Shown here piece after piece: positions 34,514 to 44,605 of a DNA stretch of 64,000 nt; the first letter of the stretch is position 1, and each line of letters starts with the position of its first letter. The position numbers and the translations under genes are program-made. The stretch comes from Ilex aquifolium (lineage: Eukaryota > Streptophyta > Magnoliopsida > Aquifoliales > Aquifoliaceae), in the NCBI GenBank assembly GCA_951799425.1, contig OX637402.1, forward strand, positions 3,562,001 to 3,626,000, in the 5' to 3' direction. The notes beneath the pieces are model-generated. The model searched no databases. It had not been told where the DNA came from and worked only from the letters and a program-made list of their open reading frames with translations.

Positions 34514-34525
34514 GCTCTGATACCA
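34514..34525 (-). other. Primer binding site of copia-2
   Basis: The minus strand reads TGGTATCAGAGC two bases inside the 5' LTR end, the site complementary to initiator methionine tRNA. Confidence 0.85.
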
Positions 34526-34527
34526 GT

Positions 34528-35086
34528 TTTTATGAACCAAAGTAACAAGAAAAATAATAATGCAACAAAATATAAAAAATAGAACAAAAGAGATTTACGT
34601 GGTTTGGCTCAACAAGCAAGCCTACATCCATGAACAAAGCACGACGATAAGATTTCACTATTAAAGGTTGGAGATTACAAAGTTCTCAAAATAAAGGAAA
34701 GAGAACATCATCCTGCTCTATCAAAATATTTATATTGGACCAAAAAATAGAGCAAATCCAAATCTTCATAAAGGAAGAATCATCGTCGTCAATCCCATAG
34801 TAGCCACTGATCACGTTGCTGCCACTTTAAAGCTTCTGGAGAAAACCTTAGCATTAAGGTAGAAAACTCATAGTAGACTAGGTCAAATAGGTCATTAAGT
34901 CCAAGAAGTAAAAAACTTCACCAAGCAATTACATGTTGGAATTTTCAACACTTATCCCATGTATCCTCAAATTGGTATTTTAAGTCAGTGGCCTTCCATG
35001 TCCAAAAGATGTCCAAGAGTTTGTGTACAAAACAAACTCAAATCAACACTCCATGTAATACTTGGAATACAAGTCAATTATTAACA
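34528..35086 (-). repeat. 5' LTR of copia-2
   Basis: About 559 bp, alignable along its whole length with 29936-30484. It has an extra CTTGGAATA-like 9-bp unit near 35061. The plus-strand right edge ATTAACA is followed by the duplication AGAAT and then copia-1. Confidence 0.88.
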
Positions 35087-35091
35087 AGAAT

Positions 35092-36060
35092 AATGGTGTA
35101 ATCATATATCAATTAGAATATGCATGTATAATTGGTAGTTTAATGTACATTATGAATTGTATCCGTTCGGATATAATATACTCTGTGAGTAAGCTAAGTC
35201 GATGTACTAGTAATCCCAGAAAAGACCACTGGAAAGCAATAATTAGAGTCTTGGGATATTTAAAACATACTCAAAACTATGGTTTGCACTACATGAAGTA
35301 CCCACCAGTACTCGAGGGATACACCGATGCTAATTGGATATCCGATACTAAAGATTCAAAATCCACGAGTGGATATGTCTTTACCTTGGGTAATGCAATC
35401 GTATCTTGGAAATCCTCAAAACAAACTTGTATTGCTAGATTTACAATGAAATCTGAATTCATTACCTTAGATAAAGTTGGAGAAGAAGTAGAATGGCTTC
35501 GTAACTTCTTAGAGGATATTCCAAATTGGCCAAAGCCTGTGCCTGCAATATGAATTCACTATAATATCCAATCTATAATTGAAAGGGCACATAATTTTAT
35601 GTATAACGGTAAGTCTAGACACGTCGTATCACAATATTGTTAGAGAATTGCTCTCTAATGGTGTTATATCCATTAACTATGTGAATTCAAAGGATAATAT
35701 TATGGCTCCGCTTACAAAAGGTATGACTAGAGAGCAAATGGAAAGTTCATCAAAGGGAATGGGCTTAAAGCATATTATTCCAAAAGTCACCATAATGACA
35801 ACCCAACTTAGCTGACTAGAAATCTCAAGATTTAAGTTCAAATGGACAACCGAATTATGTGTCACTATTGACTATGTGAAGTTAAAGGATAATATTATGA
35901 ATCCGCTTACAAAAGATTTGAGTAGAGAACAAGTGGAAAGTTTATCAAGGAGAATGAGCTTAAAGCCTATTATTTAACCAACAGTCACCATAATGGCAAC
36001 CCAACTTAGCTGACTGGAGATCCCAAGATCTAAGTTCAAAGGGACAACATAATTATGTGT
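35092..36060 (+). pseudogene. Copia-1, 3' part: RT end and RNase H
   Basis: Resumes copia-1 after copia-2 with [55 protein letters not shown] and [11 protein letters not shown]. This is the copia RNase H domain with catalytic DANW. After a stop at 35551 the frame continues with NSKDNIMAPLTKGMTREQ. A tandem duplication of the 3' end follows. It is the same element as 17816-19756 and 29694-29935. Confidence 0.9.
35674..36060 (+). repeat. Tandem duplication, period about 195 bp, at the end of copia-1
   Basis: The stretch from ACTATGTGAATTCAAAGG to AATTATGTGTCAC recurs as ACTATGTGAAGTTAAAGG to AATTATGTGTAAC, offset by 195 bp (65 codons). The copies have diverged by many substitutions, including a changed stop, so the duplication is old. 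Confidence 0.82.
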
Positions 36061-36789
36061 AACTCAGTACGCACTGAGGAGATTTTCTAAACTCCTTCCC
36101 ATTCCTATGATGAGACAGTGCACATCTGCTGCGAGAACTAGGGTAAGTTACGATTTTAATGATATTCTGTGACTTGAAAATGTCCAAGTGGGGTATAGTA
36201 GGATACTCTTAATCAAAAATTACCTATGTGAGTAAAGAAAGGGCCGCTTCTATGAGAATCTTAGGCTAATTACTCTAAATTACTCATGAAACCAAGTGGT
36301 ATTCAATGTCAAAATGAACACAAACTTGAGAACCAACTATGACCGAAGGGATACTATGTGAATTCTATTATCTTGGTTTACACAAACGAATGACAGTTCA
36401 AAGACATCATGTCCACTAGATAGCCAAGTAAATTCGATAGTTTGTCACTACGGATCAGATCGGAGTAGTGGATGAAGCAAGCAGCGGAGCTGGCAAGTGG
36501 GGCCCAAGGCCTTGGCGCCATGACTTGGGGCACCCCCTCCTGTGGTTGTCTCGTGTCGCCTCACGGTCTTCTACCTTCACATTCTAGAGCCCAACCCAAC
36601 CGTCTTTTAAATTATTTTTTAAAATACACGCCATATAATTGTCATTGTCAAGAGTGTGTCTCTGAACAGGTGTGATAAACAGTGGCGTTCCTTACCTGTT
36701 CAGTTTAATTGAACAAGTGACTGTAGTCTATAAAAGGGCGTCCCTATTGCCGATGAAAATCACCAAACATAATAAAATCTCTCAAATCC
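36061..36789 (+). mobile_element. Copia-1 3' untranslated region and probable LTR part
   Basis: No coding sequence. A TATA box (CTATAAAAGGGCG) near 36729-36741 and a polyadenylation-like CATAATAAAATC near 36767 suggest an LTR in plus orientation, fitting the expected 3' LTR of copia-1. The LTR start could not be placed; no second copy of this U3 is in the window. Confidence 0.45.
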
Positions 36790-37354
36790 CAATTTTTTTA
36801 TTATGTTTCATCTCTCTGCATAAATATTATTGCATCGTTGTTCTTCTTCTTCGGTTCAAGTATAAGGCATAAAGTTGTGTTCACTAGAGTCTTGGATATT
36901 AAAGTTCTGCTTTTTCAAGAATGTAAATCCATTCTATCTTGGGAGACAATTACTCATCAAACTTCAGCACCAAGAGAGAGAAAATTTGTCTTAAAGAAAC
37001 TGTTGGTATAGGGCTCAAATTTATTTTTAATTTATTATGATTTTTTTGTTCTGATCATTGCTACTGTTTTGCGTCCATGTGAATGCATTATTTTGTTTTA
37101 AACAGTAGACTTTATGTTTTAAATTTGCAACAATTATTAAATTTCCTAAATCTAATTATATGTTTTGAATAACAAGTTTATCATGCAGCATAGTGGGTTC
37201 GACTAACTCATCACTAAATCATCCGCAGTAGCTGGTTAATTAGCACAAATATTGTCACTTCAATTTAATCATATATCTATACGTATACATCTAGTTTTCA
37301 TCGGAATGCAATTAGATTGAATATTTTTATAGCTAAAATTGAATCTATGTAACG
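36790..37354 (+). repeat. R1 repeat, copy 1
   Basis: Non-coding sequence starting near CATCTCTCTGCATAAATATT, with GGTTCAAGTATAAGGC and TCTTGGGAGACAATTACTCA. It recurs at 38456 (close copy), in part at 39286, and more diverged at 46441. It could be the R/U5 end of a copia LTR plus adjoining sequence; GGTATAGGGCTC near 37007 may be a decayed primer site. The assignment is uncertain. Confidence 0.55.
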
Positions 37355-37946
37355 TGATGATGTTAATAACACGACCAAGCAAAGTGGTCTATGCACAGTG
37401 CACTGAATAGTTCATTCTGAGCTCCAAGGCTCTTGAGAATTAGAGCAAAAGAATGGGATCATCACACGAAGGGTTTATAGTGGTTCACCAGCTCGGTAAC
37501 TTGACAAATCCATTGTCAAAAGAGTCTCTTGCTCCTAGGGAATATATTAATAATGGGGGATTTTACAGAGAGTATTTGAGTAAGGCTACAATGGCTTGTC
37601 CTTTCTGTTGTGGGATTTGGCCCCTATTTATAGTTGACCCTGTGCCTAGCTTGATCTAAGGCGAGATCCTTGTCTCTTTCTCGTAACGATCGCCTTTATT
37701 GTGCAACGGCTGTGGTGGGTGTTAGGGCGTTTACGAATCTTACGCTTGGATAAGTGATTGTTGCTACTGGGGGGTACTTGGTGGAAGCCAACTGTCATCT
37801 ACACCGTCTTCCTTGAGATGCAGATGCAGGGAGCTTGAGGTCTGAAGCCGAGGTCTATAGGTAGCTTAAATGAACTGAGCTCCCGACCTAAGAGAGCATG
37901 ACTTGTGTTACCGAGCTCAACCTTAGGCATATACGAGGTACCATCA
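37355..37946 (-). repeat. Tat-2 LTR (3' LTR, minus orientation)
   Basis: 592 bp, TGATGATGTTAATAAC to GAGGTACCATCA on the plus strand; it aligns in reverse complement with the Tat-4 LTR at 58338-58930. A minus-strand TATA box (AACTATAAATAGGGG) is near 37626-37640. A purine tract (GGGGGGCAAC on the minus strand) lies directly right, so it is a 3' LTR of a minus-strand element. Confidence 0.85.
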
Positions 37947-38455
37947 GTTGCCCCCCAGTTCCTGGTCAGGCAGTGTAGTATGAGCTGGGACTCAGCTCTG
38001 TCTTGGGTGAGCGAGGTTGTAGAAGATCGACCTCGAGATGCACAAGACGGGATGTTTCCTGGCTGTCACGGCATTGCGAACGTGCAATCATTTCTGCCTC
38101 GTTTCTCGTGCACATCCCTTATTCCTCTATCTCCACTTGTCTGTTCGAACAACCGCCTTAAATGTTTCAGCAGATGAAAACTACCTTTTCCATTATTTCG
38201 AAATCTCTTCACATTCTTTCTCCATATGTTACTCCTTTTCTTCTTCCCTTTCAATTTCTTATTCCCCAATCTATTGGAGATCTAGGGCTTTGCTGGTGAA
38301 TTCCCAAATTCCTTTTGAAGATTTTGCGAGGCTAACTGGATTCGTTCCTCAGATTATAACCTAGGTATCTAATTGTTGCTTATTCCCAGCTAGGTACTTC
38401 TTTCGCTCTGCTCCTCTTCTTCTCTTTAGGCCTATGTTCGTTCAGGATCCCAAAA
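37947..38455 (+). pseudogene. Tat-2 internal remnant: 5' part of the antisense ORF region
   Basis: After the purine tract, 38216-38450 is closely similar to 59788-60015 of Tat-4 (TTACTCCTTTTCTTCTTCCC, GAGATCTAGGGCTTTGCTGG, CCCAGCTAGGTAC). The latter part could be a splice donor. It is the leader region of the plus-strand antisense gene, in the expected place next to the 3' LTR. It breaks off at GTTCAGGATCCC, where R1 copy 2 begins. Confidence 0.65.
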
Positions 38456-39285
38456 TTTTGTATTCTGTTTCATCTCTCTACATACATATTATTGCATCAT
38501 TGTTCTTCTTCGTCGGTTCAAGTACAAGGCATAAAGTTATGTTCACTGGAGTCTTGGAGATTGAAGTTCTTCTTTTTCAAGAATGTAAATCCATTCTATC
38601 TTGGGAGACAATTACTCATCAACCTTGAGCACCAAGAGAGAGCAAATTTGTCTTAAAGAGACCGTGGGTATAGGGCTCAAATTTATTTTTTATTTATTCA
38701 ATTTTTTGGTTCTGATCGTTGCTACTATTTTGCGTCTATATGAATGCATTATTTTGTTTTAAATAGGAGACTTTATGTTTTAAATTTGCAACAATTATTA
38801 AATTTCCTAAATCTAATTATATATTTTGAATAACAAGTTTATCACGCACCATAGTGGGTTCGACTAACTCATCACTAAATCATCCGCAGTAGCTGGTTAA
38901 ATAGCACAAATATTGTCACTTCAATTTAATCATATATCTATACGTATACATCTAGTTTTCATCAGAATGCAATTAGATTGAATATTGTTATAGCTAAACT
39001 TGAATCTATGTAATGTGATGATGTTAATAACATGACCGACCAGAGTGGTGTATGCACAGTGCACTGAATAGTTCAGTCTGAGCTCCAAGGCTATTGAGAA
39101 TTGGATTAGGGGAATGGGGTTATCACACGAAGGGTTTCTAGTGGTTCACTAACTCGGGAGCTCGGCTAATCCACTCTTAAAGCAGTCTCTTGCTCTTGGA
39201 GAATATATTAATAATTGGGGATTTTACAGAAAGTATTTGAGTAAGGCTACAATTGATTGTCCTTTCTTTTGTGGGCTTTGCCTCC
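38456..39285 (+). repeat. Tandem segmental duplicate of R1 plus part of the Tat-2 LTR
   Basis: About 830 bp closely matching 36790-37620: R1 sequence (38456-39015) followed by the first 270 bp of the Tat LTR (39016-39285, TGATGATGTTAATAAC). The left junction shares ATCCC between the two source sequences, and the right junction shares TATT, so both joins look like short-homology recombination. Confidence 0.78.
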
Positions 39286-39380
39286 TATTATTGCATCATT
39301 GTTCTTCTTCGTCGGTTCAAGTACAAGGCATAAAGTTGTGTTCACTGGAGTCAAGGAGATTGAAGTTCTGCTTTTTCAAG
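39286..39380 (+). repeat. R1 repeat, copy 3 (partial)
   Basis: The first 95 bp of R1 again (TATTATTGCATCATTGTTC, GTACAAGGCATAAAGTTGTG), ending at CTTTTTCAAGAG where the Athila-like pol begins. Confidence 0.75.
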
Positions 39381-39733
39381 AGGCAGGCGCGAATCTCGGA
39401 GGGATATTCTGGTTCCATCAAAAGAATGGTGTCCACATTTTTAACAAAGTCCTCCAAAAAAGGTTTCAACCGCTGACCATTAACAGTAAAGATATTGTCA
39501 TTCGATGGGTTTTCTACTTCAACTGATCCATGGCCAAACACTTTTTTGACAATGTAAGGCCCAGTCCATCTTGACTTCAACTTACCAGGAAAGAGACGGA
39601 GTCTTGAATTGAACAATAGGACTTTTTGAGAAGGTTCAAAAGATTTTCGTACAATGTTCTTGTCATGAAAAATTTTCATCCTGGTTTTCGCAATCTTAAC
39701 ATTCTCATATGCTTCATTTCTCAATTCCTCCAA
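39381..39733 (-). pseudogene. Athila-like integrase C-terminal part
   Basis: The minus strand encodes EELRNEAYENVKIAKTRMK, FHDKNIVRKSFEPSQKVLLF and SRWTGPYIVKKVFGHGSVEV, the C-terminal GPY/F-type module of Athila and Tat integrases. It is separated from the core by stops between 39733 and 39857. Confidence 0.8.
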
Positions 39734-39856
39734 TTCATTTATCTAAAGTTTCCTTGCTAGTTCGACCTTGTCCAGGTCAAAATTCGTTGCTTTAATGGCC
39801 CAGTATGCCCTATGTTCCAATTCCACAAGTAGGTGACATGACTTTCCATAGACTAA

Positions 39857-40480
39857 TCAATAAGGAGACATGCCCAAAATTGTTTTGAAAGCAGTGCGAT
39901 ATGCCCAGAGTGCATCAGTTAGTCTTAACGACCAATCTTTGCGGTCTGGATTTACCATTTTTTCTAAAAATAATTTGATCTCCCGATTAGCTAATTCAGC
40001 ATGTCCACTAGTCTGTGGGTGAAAAGGGGTTGCAATTTTGTGAAAGATCAAGTATTTTCTCATTAAATTCCAGAATGGACGATTGCAAAAATGAGCACCC
40101 CCATCACTTATGATTGATCTCGGAATTCCAAATCGGGACAAAATATTTTCTTTTAAAAATTTGATCATTGTGCGGTGATCATTGTTTTGGCATGGAATTG
40201 CTTCAACCCATTTAGATACATAGTCTACGGCCACTAAAATGTATAGATAGCCAAAGGAAGGGGGAAATTGTCCCATAAAATCGAAGCCCCAACAGTCAAA
40301 AATTTCAATCACCAGAATGGGGTTTTTTAAGGGCATCATGTTTCTTTTAGAAATGCCTCCCAACCTTTGGCATCTATCGCAAGTTAAACAAAAGACATGG
40401 ACATCTTTGAAAAGTGTGGGCCAATAAAATTCACACTGCAGGATTTTTGCAGAGGTTTTCCTTGATGAAAAATGGCCACC
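39857..40480 (-). pseudogene. Athila-like integrase zinc finger and core
   Basis: The zinc region near 40480-40370 shows ACGGHF and CLTCDRCQR. The frame from 40363 has GFDFMGQFPPSFGY (first Asp), RSIISDGGAHFCNRPF (second Asp) and HPQTSGHAELANREIK (Glu), so the DDE triad is present. It ends TILGMSPY. The enzyme is cut from its C-terminal part by a frame change. Confidence 0.85.
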
Positions 40481-40585
40481 GCATGCTTTAGAATGGCAAA
40501 ATGTTATTACCTGGTTGCTTTCATGAGCGGAGATGCAACGCCTTATAATCTGATCCTTACAGTACTTAAATACATAGGGATCCTC

Positions 40586-42313
40586 CTAAAAGAAGTTACG
40601 AACCTCCCTCAGAAATTTCTTCTTGTCCATCATGGTAAAGGATGGAGGGAGTGTACCAGTAGCAAGGAAGTTAGCAATATCAGCATACCACGGTGTCTCA
40701 TCAATCGTGAACAGCTGTTCATCGGGAAATTTCTCATTGATTGACAATCCATCTTCATGAAATTCATACGTTAATCTGGACAGATGGTCTGCCACCACAT
40801 TCTCGACACCCTTTTTGTCTTTAATGATCAGATCAAACTCTTGGAGCAAAAGTATCCATCTCAAGAGCCTTGGCTTGACATCCTTCTTTGTGAGCAAGAA
40901 TTTTAGGGCTACATGGTCAGTGAATACAGTAACAGAAGAACCAACAAGATAAGAACGAAATTTTTCCAGAGCAAAAACTACATCAAGCAATTCTTTTTCA
41001 GTTGTTGAATAATTCATTTGAGCATCATTCAAAGTTTTGCTTGCATAGTAAATCACATGAGGTTTCTTATCTTTTCTTTGTCCCAACACAGCACCTACAG
41101 CATAATCACTTGCATCACACATCAATTCAAATGGAAGAGTCCAATCAGGGGGTTGCATTATTGGAGCAGAAATTAACATGTCTTTAAGCTTGTCAAAAGC
41201 TTTCTGGCATGCTTCATTCCACATAAAAATTACATCATGACTCAAAAGATGACACATGGGTTTGGCTATGGTACTGAAATCTTTTATGAATCTCCTGTAA
41301 AAACCTGCATGTCCTAGGAATGATCGGACGTCCTTTACATTCTTAGGGGCGGGCAAATTTCCAATCAGATCTATTTTTGCCTTGTCAACTTTCATGCCCT
41401 CAGACGATACAATGTGACCAAAGACAATGCCTTGTGTTACTATGAAATGACATTTTTCCCAATTTAGCACTAGATTGGCTTCCTTACATCTAATTAGCAC
41501 ATTTTCTAGGTTGGCATCCTTCTTTGTGAGCAAGAATTTTAGGGCTGCATGGTCAGTGAATACAGTAACAGAAGAACTAACAAGATAAGAACGAAATTTT
41601 TCCAGAGCAAAAACTACAGCAAGCAATTCTTTTTCAGTTGTTGAATAATTCATTTGAGCATCATTCAAAGTTTTGATTGCATAGTAAATCACATGAGGTT
41701 TCTTATCTTTTCTTTGTCCCAACACAACACCTACAGCATAATCACTTGCATCACACATCAATTCAAATGGAAGAGTCCAATCAGGGGGTTGCATTGTTGG
41801 AGCAGAAATTAACATGTCTGTAAGCTTGTCAAAAGCTTTCTGGCATGCTTCATTCCACATAAAAATTACATCCTGACTCAAAAGATGACACATAGGTTTG
41901 GCTATGGTACTGAAATCTTTTATGAATCTCCTGTAAAAACCTGCATGTCCTAGGAATGATCGGACGTCCTTTACATTCTTAGGGGCAGGCAAATTTCCAA
42001 TCATATCTATTTTTGCCTTGTCAACTTTCATGCTCTCAGACGATACAATGTGACCAAAGACAATGCCTTGTGTTACTATGAAATGACATTTTTCCCAATT
42101 TAGCACTAGATTGGCTTCCTTACATCTGATTAGCACATTTTCTAGGTTGGCCAAACACAAATCAAATGAGTCATCATAAACAGAGAAGTCATCCATGAAT
42201 ACTTCCAAAAAAATTTCAACCATGTCACTGAACAAGCTTAACATACATCTTTGGAATGTTGCAGGAGCGTTACAAAGTCCAAATGGTATCATTTTTGAAT
42301 GCAAAAGTGCCAA
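40586..42313 (-). pseudogene. Athila-like RT end with two consecutive RNase H modules
   Basis: An uninterrupted 575-codon frame starts just before [11 protein letters not shown], carries the RT catalytic FMDD (near residue 41), then thumb, connection and RNase H (residues about 55-266). The same 212-residue module repeats (267-478), followed by the RNase H end VVADHLSRL. Each module has [15 protein letters not shown] in variant form, [33 protein letters not shown] and VFTDH, so both contain RNase H Asp-Glu-Asp; only the second has the final Asp. The modules are about 98% identical in DNA. The RT N-terminal half lies in other frames upstream, so the whole is a pseudogene, though this frame stays open. 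Confidence 0.9.
40879..42150 (-). repeat. Tandem 636-bp duplication inside Athila-like pol
   Basis: The two copies are 40879-41514 and 41515-42150. The period is exactly 636 bp (212 codons), so the reading frame is kept. I count 13 differences between the copies (about 2%). The junction on the minus strand reads [13 protein letters not shown]. The short shared string TTGGC or CATCC at the ends suggests a slipped or unequal event. Confidence 0.92.
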
Positions 42314-42800
42314 AGGGGCATGTGAAAGTTATTTTCTCCTGATCATCTAGTGCTATCTCAATTTGATTGTATCCAGAATACCCATCTAGGAAATAGTAGA
42401 ATGCGTGGCCTGCAATTCTCTCTAGGACTTGGTCAAGAAATGGAAGAGGAAAATGATCTTTTTTTGTGATCAAATTGAGTTTTGATAGTCAATACACATT
42501 CGCCATCCTGTGACAACTCGAGTTGGTACTAGTTCATTTGCATCATTTTTGACCACTGTGACCCCAGACTTTTTGGGCATAACTTGGGTTGGACTAACCC
42601 ACTTGCTATCAGAGATGGGGAAGATTATCCCTGCATCTAGGAGCTTGAGTACCTCAGTTCTCACAACTTCCTTCATGTGAGGGTTTAGTCGTTGTTGCAT
42701 TTGACGAGAGGGTTTTGAACCTTCTTCAAGGTATATAGCATGATTGTAGATTAACGGGCTTATACCTTTCAAGTCAGCGATGGTCCACCCAATTTAGCCA
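42270..42800 (-). pseudogene. Athila-like RT N-terminal part
   Basis: Two minus-strand frames: 42772-42470 with LKGISPLIYNHAIYLEEGSK, LNPHMKEVVRTEVLKLLDAG and WVSPTQVMPKKSGVTVV; and 42473-42270 with ITKKDHFPLPFLDQVLERIA and FLDGYSGYNQIEI. Single frame changes at about 42472 and 42290 separate them from each other and from the following frame. Confidence 0.86.
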
Positions 42801-43015
42801 GACACCCAAGCTCTCTCCTCTCCTTCTACTCTCTTCTAATCTTCAAAACACTTCACCCAACCTCAAATTTCTCACTTTTCTCTTGATTAGGGTTAAGTTT
42901 TGAGTTGTTTTAACATAAAATCTTGAGTGTTCTTCAAAGAAACCCTAGGTCTCCAAAGTTCCCCCAAATCCTCAAGTCCTTTTTGATCCTCTTCAAATTT
43001 CTAAAGTCCCTTGTG
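42801..43015 (+). other. Leader-like sequence before the Athila-type ORF
   Basis: Pyrimidine-rich, non-coding stretch between the head-to-head minus-strand pol and the plus-strand ORF. It resembles a transcript leader (CTCTCTCCTCTCC), but I see no clear TATA box. Confidence 0.4.
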
Positions 43016-44286
43016 ATGGCTCGATAGGGAAAAGCATCCCTCGACATATGTGAGCCCATTGAATGAGTGTGGATGTTCATTTTGTCTATCCTTGGTGTTG
43101 GGGCACTATTGTCCTTCATAGCCCACACCAAGAGGATGAGTCTTGAGTCCCTACCACCTATGGGCACGAGCTCCCGCAAAAGGGGCGGGGAGGGCCCTAG
43201 TAGCCAAGATAGGGAGGAAATGAGGACTGAGGTGATGCACAATGCACGAAGACAAAGAATAGAGGAGAAAAATGTTACGTGCGAGAGATACGTAGACAAA
43301 GTCTCTCTTGGCCCAAACGATGAAGTTGTGAGGATACTCGAGGCATGTGGGTTGCATATTTGGTTTCAAGAGGTTAAGGGCTACAATTTGGGTTTGTGCC
43401 CTGAGTTTTACATGAAATTGATTATGTTTGGTGAGAATGGGGGTAGGTTGAGGACCAACGTGCGGGGGAAAACCTTCGAGGTGACCCCTGACACGATTGC
43501 CACAATGATGAGCTATGAGAGGCCTCCTCGACTACCCCAGTCTACCCACACAACATGGATGGGGGTAGGAATCTCACATACTATGTGGGGCTCACCTATG
43601 AGGACCCGACCACTTTTAAGGGGACAACCCTTGTCGGGTGCCTCAAGCATGCTTACGGGGTAATGAACAAGGTGTTGCATTATAATCTAATGCCCCAGGG
43701 TTCAGAGAAGAGCTCGAACATCGAGAAGCTGGCCCTCCTTCACACATTCATGACGAGGGTGGCAATTGATGTAGCGTATTTGATTTTTGAGGAGATGAGG
43801 GAATTCGCCAAGGTCGCAAAGCCGAAGGAGAATCTCCGCTTTGGTAGTCTGGTCATCCGTCTATGCAACTATGCCAAGGTGAAGCACTACGCACACGACA
43901 CTCTGCTTCTCTCGGATACTGGAGCCATCGGGAAGTTAAGAAGCAGCAAGAGGGCTGCCAGGACTAGGGGAGAGAGGCCCAAGGCCTCAGGGGCAGAGCC
44001 ATCTACAGTAAGGCCCTCCACTTCAGCACCTCCTGCACCTGCTCCAGCTCGTACCATGTCGCAGCGTATGGATGCACTAGAGTTCACTATGTACGGGCTG
44101 TCAGTAATGGTGATGCGACTGTTCCAACATACATTCACGGGTGAGCCCATCCCCGGTGGACCTCTGCCGCCTGCAGCTAGACCATCAACCGTTACTTCTA
44201 TACCTTCTACTACTATGGAGGTGGACGACGAGGACGAGGATGAGGAGACCGAGGAGGAGGATGCCTTCGATGAGGACGATGATTAG
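43016..44286 (+). pseudogene. Athila-like 3' ORF (putative plant transposon protein)
   Basis: The ATG at 43016 opens a frame with early stops (43025, 43064) that then runs MGTSSRKRGGEGPSSQ, LGPNDEVVRILEACGLHIWF and NVRGKTFEVTPDTIATMM. It shifts near 43550 into NLTYYVGLTYEDPTTFKG, LMPQGSEKSSNIEKLALLHT and a C-terminus with a Pro/Ala linker, an RMDALEFTMYGL helix and a long Asp/Glu tail. Plant transposon-associated proteins of unknown function have this plan. It lies just upstream of a purine tract and an LTR, the position of the extra ORF in Athila elements. Its function is unknown. Confidence 0.65.
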
Positions 44287-44590
44287 TATAGTTTATGTGT
44301 TTTGTTTCTTTTGAGTTCAGATTGTACATTGCTAGGGTTACTTTTGTCGGCCAGCAGAAGTGTCTTTAGGTTTTGGGTCGTTTTGTTTGAAACTCGAACC
44401 CATTGTAATGAAATTTTGAGAATGATCAATGAAAATACCACAGTTGTTACATTTTATCATTGCTTAAGGCTATTTTTAATTGCAATGTGATTTTTGCATT
44501 TTGAGTGTTTGGATATTTACTTTTGTGGATGGATGTTGTTGTAGTTTATATTTTGTGGTTTAAAGTGAATGTTTGTTAGGGACTAGCAAA

Positions 44591-44605
44591 ACTCAAGTTG
44601 GGGGG
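44591..44605 (+). other. Polypurine tract before the Athila-like LTR
   Basis: CTCAAGTTGGGGGG precedes TGTGATTAGC, the typical arrangement in Athila elements. It marks 44606 as the LTR start and plus orientation. Confidence 0.75.

Larger units (their letters stand above)
29936..35086 (-). mobile_element. Copia-2: minus-strand Ty1/copia element with both LTRs
   Basis: The 5' LTR is at 34528-35086, the primer binding site complement at 34514-34525, coding remnants run from 34500 down to about 30571, the polypurine tract is next to 30485, and the 3' LTR is at 29936-30484. The flanking 5-bp duplication AGAAT lies in the RT of copia-1. The LTRs differ at roughly a tenth of positions plus a 9-bp gap, so it is much older than Tekay-B. 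Numerous frameshifts and stops break pol. Confidence 0.9.
39381..42800 (-). mobile_element. Athila-like pol fragment, minus strand
   Basis: From right to left: RT (42800-42150), a duplicated thumb plus RNase H module (42150-40879), the RNase H end, integrase (40480-39857) and the integrase C-terminal part (39733-39381). Motifs such as [14 protein letters not shown] and FMDDFSVY fit the Athila branch. No LTR, gag or protease is attached, so both ends are truncated. The right break lies just upstream of IGWTIADLKGISP. Confidence 0.85.

Noticed and set aside
38456..39285. Second Tat LTR at 39016 as a genuine 5' LTR
   Set aside because: It carries the same left-flanking R1 sequence as copy 1 and is cut at 39285, so it is a segmental copy and not the other LTR of the element.
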